Origin: Rubrivivax sp.
GTDB lineage: Bacteria > Pseudomonadota > Gammaproteobacteria > Burkholderiales > Burkholderiaceae_C
Reading direction: 5' to 3'
DNA: 64,000 nt
Assembly (NCBI GenBank): GCA_016788525.1
Contig: JAEUPD010000166.1
Coordinates: 27,042-91,041, forward strand
Part shown: in pieces, positions 38,653 to 46,825 of the stretch
How the letters are laid out: every line of letters starts with the position of its first letter
Numbering within the stretch: position 1 is the stretch's first letter
Made by a program: the position numbers and the translations under genes
Notes under the pieces: model-generated
What the model saw: the letters and a program-made list of their open reading frames with translations, nothing else
The model's database searches: none
Told to the model about the DNA's origin: nothing

Positions 38653-39693
38653 TCAACGGCCAGGCAGCGCCAGCATTTCGTCTTCGGCCAGCCGCCAGGC
38701 CCGCTGCGCGTTGAGCGCATGCCGCTCGTCGAGTAGCCACGCCGCAGGAGCAGCCTGCTGCACCGCGGCGTCGGGCCAAGTAGCACCGCGGCGCACGCCG
38801 GCTTGCGCCGCCTGCCACAGCCGGTTCCAGTATTCGCGGTGCCGCACCACGTCTTCCCGCGAACCCAGGGGCCCGGCCTCGCCCAGCACCCGGTCGGCAA
38901 CGCCGGCCGTGGCGAGCACCGCATCCAGCGCGGTGATCATCGACGACGGCTCGGTGTCGCTGCCGTCGGGTGCGCCGTCGAACCACACGAGCCCCCAGGC
39001 GGCCACCACGCCCGCGGCAGGATGCCGCCAGACGCTGGCGGCCGAGGCGGCGCCGCGCGGCACCACTTCGTACTCGAACGGACCCCACTGCGCGCGTTCG
39101 CCCGCCCGGCCCTCGCCGGGGGCCAGCGGCGCAGGCAACCGGACCGGCGCAGCCCCCAGGTCCGATGCTGCCGGGCCGAGCTGTCCCCGCAGCCGCTGCA
39201 CGCACGCCGGGCACTGCCGCGCCATCGCCTGCACCACCACGGCTGGCGCGCGAACGCGCGCGGCCCCCATGCCGGCATTGCCCAGCACCAGTTCGGCCCG
39301 CGCGTACGGATTCATGACCTCGGCGATGTCCTGCCCGAGTTCACCCCGCACCCGGCAACGCAGGGCCCGCGCGAAAGCCGGGCTCGGGCCACTGCCGATC
39401 AACCACAGCCGCCCCGCATGGCGGGCCAGCAGCAGGTTGGCTACTGCACCGCGGTTTGCGGCGGCCGGTCTGCCACCAGCGCCCGGCATCCACCAGACAT
39501 CTTCGGCGAGGGCGTGCAGCCGCGGCGCAAGCGGCCCGCAAGCCCCGGCGGCCAGGCGAGCCGGCACCTCGGTCGCCGTGGTCACCACCGAGCTGGCGCC
39601 CACCGCGTCAGTCGCGCGATCGGCGGCTCTCAGATCGTCCGGCACGGCTGTCATGGCGGCGACCACGGCACCCGTTGCCAAGAGACCCGCCAT
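38653..39693 (-). CDS. Metallo-beta-lactamase-fold protein of the quinoprotein relay type, metal motif degenerate
   Basis: 346 residues, probably exported (MAGLLATGAVVAAMTAVPDD at the N-terminus). The layout resembles the quinoprotein relay system zinc metallohydrolases: EDVWWMPGAGG, then ANRGAVANLLLARHAGRLWLIG, then a glycine-ended block where relatives have HxHxDH-type ligands. Here that block reads MNPYARAELVLGNAGMG, with no histidines. The CPACVQRL segment and the C-terminus WLLDERHALNAQRAW also fit. Catalysis by the usual di-zinc chemistry is thus unlikely. Start uncertain; an in-frame GTG further upstream (VAQGQPAVAG) is possible. Identification is moderate. Confidence 0.6.
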   Translation of the reverse strand: MAGLLATGAVVAAMTAVPDDLRAADRATDAVGASSVVTTATEVPARLAAGACGPLAPRLHALAEDVWWMPGAGGRPAAANRGAVANLLLARHAGRLWLIGSGPSPAFARALRCRVRGELGQDIAEVMNPYARAELVLGNAGMGAARVRAPAVVVQAMARQCPACVQRLRGQLGPAASDLGAAPVRLPAPLAPGEGRAGERAQWGPFEYEVVPRGAASAASVWRHPAAGVVAAWGLVWFDGAPDGSDTEPSSMITALDAVLATAGVADRVLGEAGPLGSREDVVRHREYWNRLWQAAQAGVRRGATWPDAAVQQAAPAAWLLDERHALNAQRAWRLAEDEMLALPGR

Positions 39694-40104
39694 CGAGGCC
39701 CGGCCACCCCGGCCGCCCGCTGCGACAGCTGTTCCGGCCACTGCGGGTTGACCCTGTGCCACCTTGGGACGACCCCCGGCCGCACCCTCCCGCCGGCCGC
39801 CATGCAACCCGGCCCCATCCACTCCCGGCCCCTCGAAGCCAGGGCGGCAGTCAAGCGATGCCCGCGATACACCACGCACGGCACATGTCTTGCTCAGCAC
39901 TGTGCGAGTCCCCGCGGGCCATGGGCAGCCGTGCTGCAGGTCGGCTGTGCCTTGGTCCCGGGCTCTCGCAGTACTCACGAGCCCCTGCTCAGCAGCATTC
40001 ATGCCGTTAGTTCCCTTGCCGGCCCGCAGCGCCTGGTCTGGACGCATGCCGCGCCTCGCGCCCCCATGGCGCCGGGCGCCGGCCCGCCCACGCGGAGGCC
40101 GGCA
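39694..40104. other. Divergent intergenic region before the pqqB-like operon
   Basis: 411 bases with no supported gene. It contains a sigma-54-like promoter on the plus strand (39879-39894). On the minus strand TGGCAC occurs at 39755-39760, but no -12 GC follows at the right distance, so no promoter is proposed for the metallo-beta-lactamase-fold gene. Confidence 0.6.
39879..39894 (+). promoter_or_regulatory. Candidate sigma-54 promoter for the pqqB-like/ABC operon
   Basis: CGGCAC-N5-TTGCT: the essential GG and GC are ten bases apart and only the first base departs from TGGCAC. It lies about 210 bases before the GTG at 40105, implying a long leader. Weaker than the pedF and dehydrogenase promoters. 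Confidence 0.55.
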
Positions 40105-40920
40105 GTGCGCCTGATGATTCTGCGCGGCGGCCGCGCGACCTCCGCCGCGCGCGGCGACGGCTTTCGCTGCCGGCGCGACGCGTTGCGGCCCGACACCGCC
40201 GATGGCGGCGTGCCGGCGTTCGGCAGCGGCGGCCGCTGGACCCTGGTCAACATCTCCGCCGCCGTGGCCCGACAGCTCGACGAAGACCGCCTGCCGCAGG
40301 CCGCCGCCGGCCTGGCCAGCCCCGAGGTTCGAGCGGTCGTCCTCACCGACGCGCAGCTGGAGCATGTGAGCGGGCTGCTCGCGCTGCGCGGCGGCGCACC
40401 GATCGACCTGTACGCCACGCCAGCCGTGTTCGAGGAGCTCAGCAGCAACCTGCCCGTGCTGCCCGCGCTGCAACACTACTGCGGCGTGCACTGGCGCGTC
40501 ATCCCGGTGGCCGGCGACCGCCAGGCGGCGGCGTTCCGCGTCGAGAGCCTGCCGCTGGTGGAGTTCATCGCGGTCGCCACCGACGGCAGGCCTTTGCCGC
40601 ATGCCGCCCAGCACCGGCAGGTGGTGGGCGACCAGGTGGCGCTGGTGGTACGCGACCTGGCCAGCGGCTGCCAGGTGTTCTGCGCCCCGGGGCTCACCCG
40701 CCCGGGGGCGCTGGAGCTGGAGTGGATGCGCCGTTGCGACGCGGTGCTGCTGGGCGCCATGCCGCTGGACGCGGCGCGCGGCCCCACCGGCCTGGACTGG
40801 ATCGAGGAGCTGCCCGCGCGGCTCAAGGTGATGCTGGTCGAGGCCGACGCGCCGCGCACAAAGGCGCTGGCCGGCCGCGGCATCGCGGTGGCCGAGGACG
40901 GCATGGAGTTCGAGCTTTGA
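40105..40920 (+). CDS. PqqB-like protein (metallo-beta-lactamase fold)
   Basis: 271 residues, similar along its length to PqqB, the coenzyme PQQ synthesis protein. Matches include the start VRLMILRGGRATSAARGDG where PqqB has a glycine-rich LGSAAGGG block, WTLVNISAAVARQL, VRAVVLTDAQLEHVSGLLALRGG, LYATPAVFEEL and the C-terminal end RGIAVAEDGMEFEL. It is shorter than typical PqqB (about 300) and lacks the Cys-rich PQWNCNC motif, so it may be a paralogue with another role. GTG 40105 has GGAGG six bases before it. First gene of a tightly coupled operon. Confidence 0.75.
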   Translation: MRLMILRGGRATSAARGDGFRCRRDALRPDTADGGVPAFGSGGRWTLVNISAAVARQLDEDRLPQAAAGLASPEVRAVVLTDAQLEHVSGLLALRGGAPIDLYATPAVFEELSSNLPVLPALQHYCGVHWRVIPVAGDRQAAAFRVESLPLVEFIAVATDGRPLPHAAQHRQVVGDQVALVVRDLASGCQVFCAPGLTRPGALELEWMRRCDAVLLGAMPLDAARGPTGLDWIEELPARLKVMLVEADAPRTKALAGRGIAVAEDGMEFEL

Positions 40921-41693
40921 GCCCGTGGGCGCCCGCACCGCCGCTGGTCGCCGAAGGCCTGGTCAAGCGCTACAGCGCGCGGCTGGCGCTGGACCGCGTC
41001 TCGCTCACGCTGTGTGCCGGCCAGTGGGTCGCGCTGCTCGGCCCCAACGGTGCCGGCAAGTCCACCCTCTTCGCGCTGCTGACCGGCCTGTTTGCCGCCG
41101 ACGAGGGCCGCATCGCCATCGGCGGCCATGACCTGCGCCGCGCCGCGCCGCGCGCGCTGCGCGAGGTGGGCGTGGTGTACCAGCAGCCGGCGCTCGACCT
41201 CGACCTGAGCGTGCTGCGCAACTTGCGCTTCCACGCCGCGCTGCATGGCCTGCCGGGTGCCGTGGCCGCCGCGCGCATCGACGCTGCGCTCGCGGCGCAC
41301 GGCCTGGCCGCCGACCGGCACCGCGCGGCGCGCGAGCTGTCCGGTGGCAACCGCCGCAAGGTCGAACTCGCGCGCGCGCTGCTGCACGCACCGCCGGTGC
41401 TGCTGATGGACGAGCCGACCGTCGGGCTGGACCCACGCTCGCGGCACGATCTGGTGGCGGCCATTGCCACCGACGTGGGCGTGCGCGGCAGCGCGGTGCT
41501 GTGGGCCACGCACCTGGTCGAAGAGGCCGCGCGCGCCGATCGCGTGCTGGTGCTGCACCAGGGCCGCCTGCTGGCCGACGGCACGCCGGAAGACGTCACC
41601 GCCGCGCTGGGCGGCGGCACGCTCGAACAGGCCTTCCTGCGTGCCACGGCAGCACGGGGGCAAGAATCACCACGCCAGAAGGAGACCGCATGA
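40917..41693 (+). CDS. ABC transporter ATPase, PQQ-dependent alcohol dehydrogenase system
   Basis: 258 residues. Walker A GPNGAGKSTLFALLTG, the Q-loop region VVYQQPALDLDLSV, signature LSGGNRRKVELARAL, Walker B LLMDEPTVGLDP and the switch His (WATHLVEE) are intact. Of the ABC-2/drug-export type, it pairs with the PedC-like permease at 44043. The only in-frame start at the expected place is TTG 40917, overlapping the preceding stop (TTGA). This subfamily is found in PQQ alcohol dehydrogenase gene clusters; its transported compound is unknown. Confidence 0.9.
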   Translation: MSPWAPAPPLVAEGLVKRYSARLALDRVSLTLCAGQWVALLGPNGAGKSTLFALLTGLFAADEGRIAIGGHDLRRAAPRALREVGVVYQQPALDLDLSVLRNLRFHAALHGLPGAVAAARIDAALAAHGLAADRHRAARELSGGNRRKVELARALLHAPPVLLMDEPTVGLDPRSRHDLVAAIATDVGVRGSAVLWATHLVEEAARADRVLVLHQGRLLADGTPEDVTAALGGGTLEQAFLRATAARGQESPRQKETA

Positions 41694-42751
41694 TGACCAG
41701 CCCAATGGAGGCGCCGACACACCGCCAGGACACGCCACGCACGCTGCGCGGCACACCTATGCCCACCGTCGCAGCCGGCGCCCGGGCCACGGCCCGCGCC
41801 ATGGCCTGCATGGCGTTGGCCGCGGCGCCGCTGGTCGCGCACGCCCAGGGCGTGGCCTGGATCTCCAGCGAGAAGGACCACGCCCTCACGCTGCTGGACT
41901 TGAAGACGCAGGCCGTGGTCGGCACCGTGCCGACCTGCAAGCGGCCTCGCCACCTGCAATTCACGCCCGACGGCAAGCAGGTCGCGGTGGCCTGCGGCGA
42001 GTCGGCCCAGGCCGACTTCATCGACATCGCCACGAAGAAGAGCGTGCGCCGCGTGGCGCTGGGCGACGACCCCGAGATCTTCGACCTCAGCACCGACGGC
42101 AAGACCCTCTTCGTCTCCAACGAGGAGGATGCCGAACTCGGCTTCATCGACCTGGCCAGCGGCCAGCGCAGCCGCGCCGTCAAGGTCGGCGGGGAACCCG
42201 AGGGCGTGAAGCTGTCGACCGACGGCAAGCTGGTCTACGTCACCAGCGAGGTGGCCAACACCGTGCAGGCCGTCGAAGTGGCCGGCGGCAAGGTGGTGCA
42301 CAACGTGAAGGTCGGCAAGCGGCCGCGGCGCTTTGCGCTCAGCCCCGGCGGTGGCACGCTGTGGGTGAGCAACGAGCTGGATGCCAGCGTCAGCGTGATC
42401 GACACTAAGACGCATACTGTGACCGCCACCATCGCCTTCGAGGTCAAGGGCGCGCGCAAGGCCGACATCACGCCGGTGGGCCTGGCGTTCACGCGCGACG
42501 GCAAGCGCGCCTTCGTGGGCCTGGGCCGTGCCAACCACGTGGCCTTCGTCGATGTCGCCACGCGCAAGGTCACCGACCTCGTGCTGGTGGGCAAGCGCGC
42601 CTGGGGAGTGGCGCTGGACAAGGCCGAGAAGACGCTCGTGGTGGTCAACGGGTTGTCCGACGACGTGACGATCGTCGATGTCTCCAGCGCCAAGGCGGTG
42701 AAGACCGTGAAGGTCGGGCGCGTGCCGCACAGCGCCGTCGTCGTCGAGTGA
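41690..42751 (+). CDS. PQQ-dependent catabolism-associated beta-propeller protein
   Basis: 353 residues: signal peptide (hydrophobic core AMACMALAAAPLVAHAQ) and then a YVTN-type seven-bladed propeller with repeated units such as VGTVPTCKRPRHLQFTPDGK, DDPEIFDLSTDGKTLFVSNE, GEPEGVKLSTDGKLVYVTSE and RPRRFALSPGGGTLWVSNEL. The architecture matches the family restricted to PQQ alcohol-dehydrogenase clusters. Tandem ATG codons at 41690/41693 overlap the ATPase stop; GGAG is at 41681. Periplasmic; possibly a scaffold or partner for the binding protein that follows. Confidence 0.92.
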   Translation: MMTSPMEAPTHRQDTPRTLRGTPMPTVAAGARATARAMACMALAAAPLVAHAQGVAWISSEKDHALTLLDLKTQAVVGTVPTCKRPRHLQFTPDGKQVAVACGESAQADFIDIATKKSVRRVALGDDPEIFDLSTDGKTLFVSNEEDAELGFIDLASGQRSRAVKVGGEPEGVKLSTDGKLVYVTSEVANTVQAVEVAGGKVVHNVKVGKRPRRFALSPGGGTLWVSNELDASVSVIDTKTHTVTATIAFEVKGARKADITPVGLAFTRDGKRAFVGLGRANHVAFVDVATRKVTDLVLVGKRAWGVALDKAEKTLVVVNGLSDDVTIVDVSSAKAVKTVKVGRVPHSAVVVE

Positions 42752-44046
42752 TGCCCCGTCCATCGCGGCCGGTTCTGCTTGGAGCCAAGGCGACCGCTTC
42801 GGCGGCGTGGCCCGCCCGGACCGCCGCTGCGCCGGGCCTGGGCAGGCGGGCCTGCGCGGCACCCGCGTACCGGCCCGCCGCGTGGCGGCGGCTGGCCGCC
42901 CTCCTCTGCGCCGCATGGCCGGCCGTGGTTGCGGCGCAGGGCACCGGCCACAAGGTGACGCTGCTGCTGCAAGCCGACGACCCGCGCCTGGCGCGCGCCG
43001 CGCTGGAACGCGCCGCCCCGGGTCACCCGCAAGGCAAGGTCGTCGACGCACTGCGCATCGCCATCACCGAGGGGCACAGCGAACTCGCAGCCGCGGGCAC
43101 GCGGCTCGAACTGGCCACGGTCGATGTCGCCGGTGCCGACGCCGCGCGCCAGGCGGCCGCCGCGGCCGAGAAGGCCGGCGCCTCGGCGCTCGTCACCGAC
43201 CTGCCTGCGACGTGGACGCTGGCCGCCGCCGACGCCGTGAAGCTGCCCGTGCTCAATGCCGGGGCCAGCGCCGACGCACTGCGCCAGGCGCTGTGCCGGC
43301 GCAACCTGTGGCACCTGGCCCCCAGCGAGCGCATGAAGGCCGATGCGCTGGCGCAGTTTCTGGTGGCGCGCAAGTGGGTTCATGTGCTGCTGCTGGCCGG
43401 GCCGTCGGAGGCCGACGGCGAGCGCAGCGCCGCTGCGCAGGCGGCCATCAGGCGCTACGGCCTCAAGCTCGTGGCCAGCAAGCCGTTCAAGCTCTCGGCC
43501 GACCCCCGCGAGCGCGACCTCGCCAACCCGCTGCTGCTCACCGGCCCTTCCGTCGGCGCCTACGACGTGGTGTGGGTCGTGGACAGCGACGGCGAGTTCG
43601 CCATGAACCTGCCGTTTCGCACCGCGCTGCCGCGGCCGGTGGTGGGCGATGCGGGCCTTGCCGCGCTCGCCTGGAGCGCCAAGTTCGAGCGTTACGGGGC
43701 GCCACAAGTCACGCGCCGCCTCACCAAGGCCGCGGGCCGGCCGATGGGCGCGCACGACTTCCCGGCGTGGCTGGCGGGCAAGGCGCTGGTGGCGGCGGCG
43801 GTTGCCGCGCCCAAGGGCCCGGCGGCCGCCTTCGGCAAGGCGCTGGCCGAAGGCGAACTCGACGGCAGCAAGGGCGTGCTGATGAGCTTCCGCCCCTGGG
43901 ACGGGCAACTGCGCCAGCCGCTGATGCTCAGCGACGGCCACGCCGTGGCCGCCCTCGCGCCGCTGGAGGGTGTGCTGCACCCGAAGAACAACCTCGATGC
44001 GATCGGTGCCGATGCGCCGGAGAAGCTGTGCAAGGCGCGATCGTGA
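42751..44046 (+). CDS. Substrate-binding protein of the PQQ-dehydrogenase-associated ABC system
   Basis: 431 residues with a long N-terminus before the signal peptide core (RRLAALLCAAWPAVVAAQG). Periplasmic binding fold I elements are seen in VTLLLQADDPRLARAALERA, GASALVTDLPATWTLAAADA, RRNLWHLAPSERMKADALAQ and VLMSFRPWDGQLRQPLMLSD. The family is specific to PQQ alcohol dehydrogenase gene clusters. The ATG overlaps the previous stop (TGATG); a GTG one codon earlier is also possible. Such a binding protein paired with an ABC-2-type exporter is unusual and suggests a delivery or sensing role. Confidence 0.88.
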   Translation: MPRPSRPVLLGAKATASAAWPARTAAAPGLGRRACAAPAYRPAAWRRLAALLCAAWPAVVAAQGTGHKVTLLLQADDPRLARAALERAAPGHPQGKVVDALRIAITEGHSELAAAGTRLELATVDVAGADAARQAAAAAEKAGASALVTDLPATWTLAAADAVKLPVLNAGASADALRQALCRRNLWHLAPSERMKADALAQFLVARKWVHVLLLAGPSEADGERSAAAQAAIRRYGLKLVASKPFKLSADPRERDLANPLLLTGPSVGAYDVVWVVDSDGEFAMNLPFRTALPRPVVGDAGLAALAWSAKFERYGAPQVTRRLTKAAGRPMGAHDFPAWLAGKALVAAAVAAPKGPAAAFGKALAEGELDGSKGVLMSFRPWDGQLRQPLMLSDGHAVAALAPLEGVLHPKNNLDAIGADAPEKLCKARS

Positions 44047-44981
44047 GCACCGAACCCGCATCTGTGCCCGCATCTGTGCCCGCATCTGTGCCCGCATCTG
44101 TGCCCGCATCTGCGCCGGCGGCGGCACCCGCTGCGATGCCCTCCGCCGAGCCCCAGCGCCGCAGCGGCCTGCCGCACGCGCTGCAGGCGCTTTCGGCCAT
44201 CGTCGCGCGCGAGATGCTCAAGTTCTCACGCCAGTACGGGCGGCTGGCCTCGGCGGTGGTGCGCCCTGTGCTGTGGCTGGCGGTATTCGCCGCGGGCTTC
44301 CGCAACGTCTTCGGCGTCGCGGTCAACGAGCCCTACGACACCTACATCCCGTACGACGTCTACATCGCGCCGGGGCTCATCGGCATGGTGCTGCTGTTCA
44401 ACGGCATGCAGGGCAGCCTGGCGATGGTCTACGACCGGGAGATGGGGCTGATGCGCCTGCTGCTCACCGCGCCGCTGCCGAGGTGGTGGGTGCTGTTGGC
44501 CAAGCTGGTGGCGACGGCGGCACTGAGCCTGGCGCAGGCGGCGGTGTTCGTGGCCGTGGCGGCGGCACTGGGCACGGTGCTGCCGGTGTTCGGGCCGCAC
44601 ACCGCGGCGTTCGTGGCCGCCGCCGTCGCCTCGGCGCTGATGCTGGCCGCCCTGGGGCTCTTGCTGTCGGTGCACATCCGGCAGCTGGAGAACTTCGCCG
44701 GCACGATGAATTTCGTCATCTTCCCGATGTACTTCATCTCCACCGCGCTGTACCCGCTGTGGAAGCTGGAGGAGTCGGGTGCCGAGTGGGTTTGGCGCGT
44801 GGCGCAGTTCAACCCCTTCACGCACGCCGTGGAGTGGATGCGCTTCGCGCTGTATGGCAAGGAAGCGGGCATCGCGCCCTGGGTGGTGCTGGCCACGCTG
44901 GCCCTGTGTTTCGGGCTGGCCGCCTGGGGTTACGACCCGCAGCGCGGCTTCGGCCAGCTCACCAGGCGAGGCGGGCCGTGA
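44043..44981 (+). CDS. pedC: ABC-2-type permease, PedC-like
   Basis: 312-residue inner-membrane permease. Six hydrophobic segments include PVLWLAVFAAGFRNVFG, YIAPGLIGMVLLFNGMQGSL, YDREMGLMRLLLTAPLPRWW, LMLAALGLLLSVHIRQLENF and MNFVIFPMYFISTALYPLW, characteristic of ABC-2/NodJ-type permeases and of PedC in phenylethanol degradation clusters. GTG 44043 overlaps the preceding stop (GTGA). Residues 5-24 are a Pro-Ala-Ser-Val repeat encoded by a 12-base tandem repeat, placed before the first helix on the cytoplasmic side. Confidence 0.9.
   Translation: MSTEPASVPASVPASVPASVPASAPAAAPAAMPSAEPQRRSGLPHALQALSAIVAREMLKFSRQYGRLASAVVRPVLWLAVFAAGFRNVFGVAVNEPYDTYIPYDVYIAPGLIGMVLLFNGMQGSLAMVYDREMGLMRLLLTAPLPRWWVLLAKLVATAALSLAQAAVFVAVAAALGTVLPVFGPHTAAFVAAAVASALMLAALGLLLSVHIRQLENFAGTMNFVIFPMYFISTALYPLWKLEESGAEWVWRVAQFNPFTHAVEWMRFALYGKEAGIAPWVVLATLALCFGLAAWGYDPQRGFGQLTRRGGP
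44055..44114 (+). repeat. Five tandem 12-bp units in the pedC-like gene
   Basis: Four exact copies of CCCGCATCTGTG and a fifth with one change (CCCGCATCTGCG). In frame they encode Pro-Ala-Ser-Val four times, then Pro-Ala-Ser-Ala. Length is a multiple of three, so slippage would alter copy number without a frameshift. Confidence 0.97.
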
Positions 44982-45694
44982 CCGGGCTGCTCTTGCGCTG
45001 GGTGCGCGGTCCGCGCAACGATGCGGGTTCTGTCGTGGAAGGTGCCGCCCGGCGCTGGGTGCGGCACGCCGACGCCAGCGTGAAACAGCGCGCCGAGCGC
45101 CTGTTCTGGCAGTGGGCCGTGCACGTCGGCGTGGTGCTTTTCGTGGCCTGGTGGCTGCAGGCCCGTGGTCTGTGGCGCATGCTCGTCGAAGGCGACCCGA
45201 GCGGCATCAGCCTGGGCATCGCGGCGCTGGCGCTGCTGGTCACGCTGTGGTGCGGGCATCGTGCGCGCCTGCTGGCACGCCAGGCATCGCCCGGCAGCGC
45301 GTGGCGGCGCGCCCATGCAGCCGAACGCCTGCAGGACGCGACGCTCTGTGCGCAGTTGCTGGCCGATCGCACGCACGGCCCGCACGAGACCGCCTGGTGG
45401 TTCTGCGGCGCCACGCTCAAGCTCGGGCTGCTGGGCACGGTGGTCGGCTTCATCGTCATGGCCAGCCAGATCGGCCAGACGGCCAGCTTCGAGCTCGACC
45501 AGATCCAGACGCTGCTCAAGCAGATGACCACCGGCATGGCGATCGCGCTGTACACGACGCTGGTGGGCCTCATCGGCAACCTGTGGCTGGGGCTGCAGCT
45601 GATGCTGCTCGATCGCCTGGCCGACCGGCTGGCCGCCGACGTGCTGGCCGAGGTCCTCGGCGGGGCAGCCGCCACGCCGGGCACGGGGCACTGA
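44978..45694 (+). CDS. MotA/TolQ/ExbB-family proton-channel-like protein
   Basis: 238 residues. Two hydrophobic helices lie near residues 48-62 and 74-92. The C-terminal ExbB/TolQ core follows: ATLKLGLLGTVVGFIVMASQ, then LLKQMTTGMAIALYTTLVGLIGNLWLGLQLMLL, with the conserved LGTVVG and the small residues of the channel helices. GTG 44978 overlaps the pedC-like stop (GTGA). The next gene encodes an ExbD-like one-helix protein, so together they may form a proton-driven envelope motor. Such a pair is not part of PQQ clusters I know. Confidence 0.85.
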   Translation: MTGLLLRWVRGPRNDAGSVVEGAARRWVRHADASVKQRAERLFWQWAVHVGVVLFVAWWLQARGLWRMLVEGDPSGISLGIAALALLVTLWCGHRARLLARQASPGSAWRRAHAAERLQDATLCAQLLADRTHGPHETAWWFCGATLKLGLLGTVVGFIVMASQIGQTASFELDQIQTLLKQMTTGMAIALYTTLVGLIGNLWLGLQLMLLDRLADRLAADVLAEVLGGAAATPGTGH

Positions 45695-45697
45695 ACC

Positions 45698-46300
45698 ATG
45701 GCCGTGCTGCGCAAGCGCCGCTTCGACGAGCTGGACCCGTTCTCGGACCTGCTGTTCAACACGCTGCTGGCCTTCGTGCTGCTGTTCGCCGTCGCGCTGA
45801 TCGCCATGAACCCCAAGGCCAAGACCGGGGTCATCGACGCGAAGGCCGAGTTCATCATCACCGTCACCTGGCCCGACCTCGACCCCAACGACGTCGACAC
45901 CTGGGTGCAGGACCCCGGCGGCAACCTGGTCTGGTTCCGCGCGCGCGAGGCCGGCATGATGCACCTGGACCGCGACGATCGCGGCCTCACCAACGACACC
46001 ATCGTCATCAACGGACAGCAGGTGGTGAACCCGCTGAACCAGGAGGTGGTGACGATCCGCGGCTTCGCGCCCGGCGAGTACACGGTCAACGTGCACTACT
46101 ACGACACCAAGAACGGCCAGCCGGTGAACGTGGCCGTCTCGGTGGTGAAGGTGAACCCGCGCGCCGAGGTCTTCTACTACGGCAATCTCACGCTGCCGCG
46201 CAAAGGCGACGAAGCCACCGCGGTGCGATTCAGCGTCGACCGGCTGGGCGCGATCACCGGCGTGAACACGCTGGCCAAGAAGATCGTCGAACGGCCCTGA
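45698..46300 (+). CDS. ExbD/TolR-position one-helix periplasmic protein
   Basis: 200 residues. A basic N-terminus (RKRRFDELDPFSDLLFN) leads into a single membrane helix (TLLAFVLLFAVALIAMN, about residues 22-40). The DPFSDLLFNTLLAF segment places Asp and Asn at the membrane edge much as ExbD/TolR do. The periplasmic part, however, is a beta-rich domain (FIITVTWPDLDPNDVDTWV, TIRGFAPGEYTVNVHYYDTK) resembling DUF2135/YfaP-like modules rather than the ExbD fold. The last 60 residues are also beta-rich. It starts three bases after the ExbB-like gene. Function is inferred only from pairing. Confidence 0.8.
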   Translation: MAVLRKRRFDELDPFSDLLFNTLLAFVLLFAVALIAMNPKAKTGVIDAKAEFIITVTWPDLDPNDVDTWVQDPGGNLVWFRAREAGMMHLDRDDRGLTNDTIVINGQQVVNPLNQEVVTIRGFAPGEYTVNVHYYDTKNGQPVNVAVSVVKVNPRAEVFYYGNLTLPRKGDEATAVRFSVDRLGAITGVNTLAKKIVERP

Positions 46301-46316
46301 GCGCCACCTGGCAACG

Positions 46317-46823
46317 ATGAGCAGCGGTACCGACCTTCTCCTGTGGGCCTTCGTCGCACTGGCCGCGCTGGCCGCGCTGGCGCTGGTCGCTTCGCGCTGG
46401 CCGGCGTGGGCCAAGGCGCTGCTGGTGGCCGGCGTGACGGCGCTGTACTTCGCGGCCGACCGCGCACTGGACGACACCTGGGGCTGGCCGAGCAAGGGCG
46501 GGCTGCCCGAGCGCTTCGTGCTGCTGGCCGCGGTGATCGAAGAGCCGACCCGGCAGGACCCCGGTGCGCTGTACGTGTGGGTGCACGCGCTGAAAGACGG
46601 CAAGCCACTGCGCCAGCCGCGCGCCTACAAGCTGCCCTACGCCAAGGATCTGCATGCCCTGCTGGAAGAGGCGATGAAGAAGGTGCGCCAGGGGGTCACG
46701 CAGATGGGCAGCGCCGAGCCCAGGCGCGGCAAGGGCACGTTCTTCAACTGGCTGCGCCCGGGCAGCGACGAACAGCAGATGAAGATCCGCGACCTGCCGG
46801 TGCCACAGTTGCCGGAGAAGTAG
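46317..46823 (+). CDS. Hypothetical membrane-anchored protein of the PQQ/ABC operon
   Basis: 168 residues. Two N-terminal hydrophobic helices (DLLLWAFVALAALAALALVA and WAKALLVAGVTALYFAADRAL) are followed by a soluble domain with RFVLLAAVIEEPTRQDPGALYVWVHALKDGK and PRAYKLPYAKDLHALLEEAM. No family is recognised. It lies between the ExbD-like gene (16 bases) and a lipoprotein gene (2 bases), so it is probably part of the same envelope assembly. Confidence 0.75.
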   Translation: MSSGTDLLLWAFVALAALAALALVASRWPAWAKALLVAGVTALYFAADRALDDTWGWPSKGGLPERFVLLAAVIEEPTRQDPGALYVWVHALKDGKPLRQPRAYKLPYAKDLHALLEEAMKKVRQGVTQMGSAEPRRGKGTFFNWLRPGSDEQQMKIRDLPVPQLPEK

Positions 46824-46825
46824 CC

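Noticed and set aside
39745-39760. TGGCAC on the minus strand before the metallo-beta-lactamase-fold gene
   Set aside because: No GC dinucleotide at the required -12 distance; the sequence there is CAACC.
44055-44114. CRISPR-like direct repeats
   Set aside because: Units are contiguous without spacers and in frame inside a coding sequence; a simple tandem repeat.
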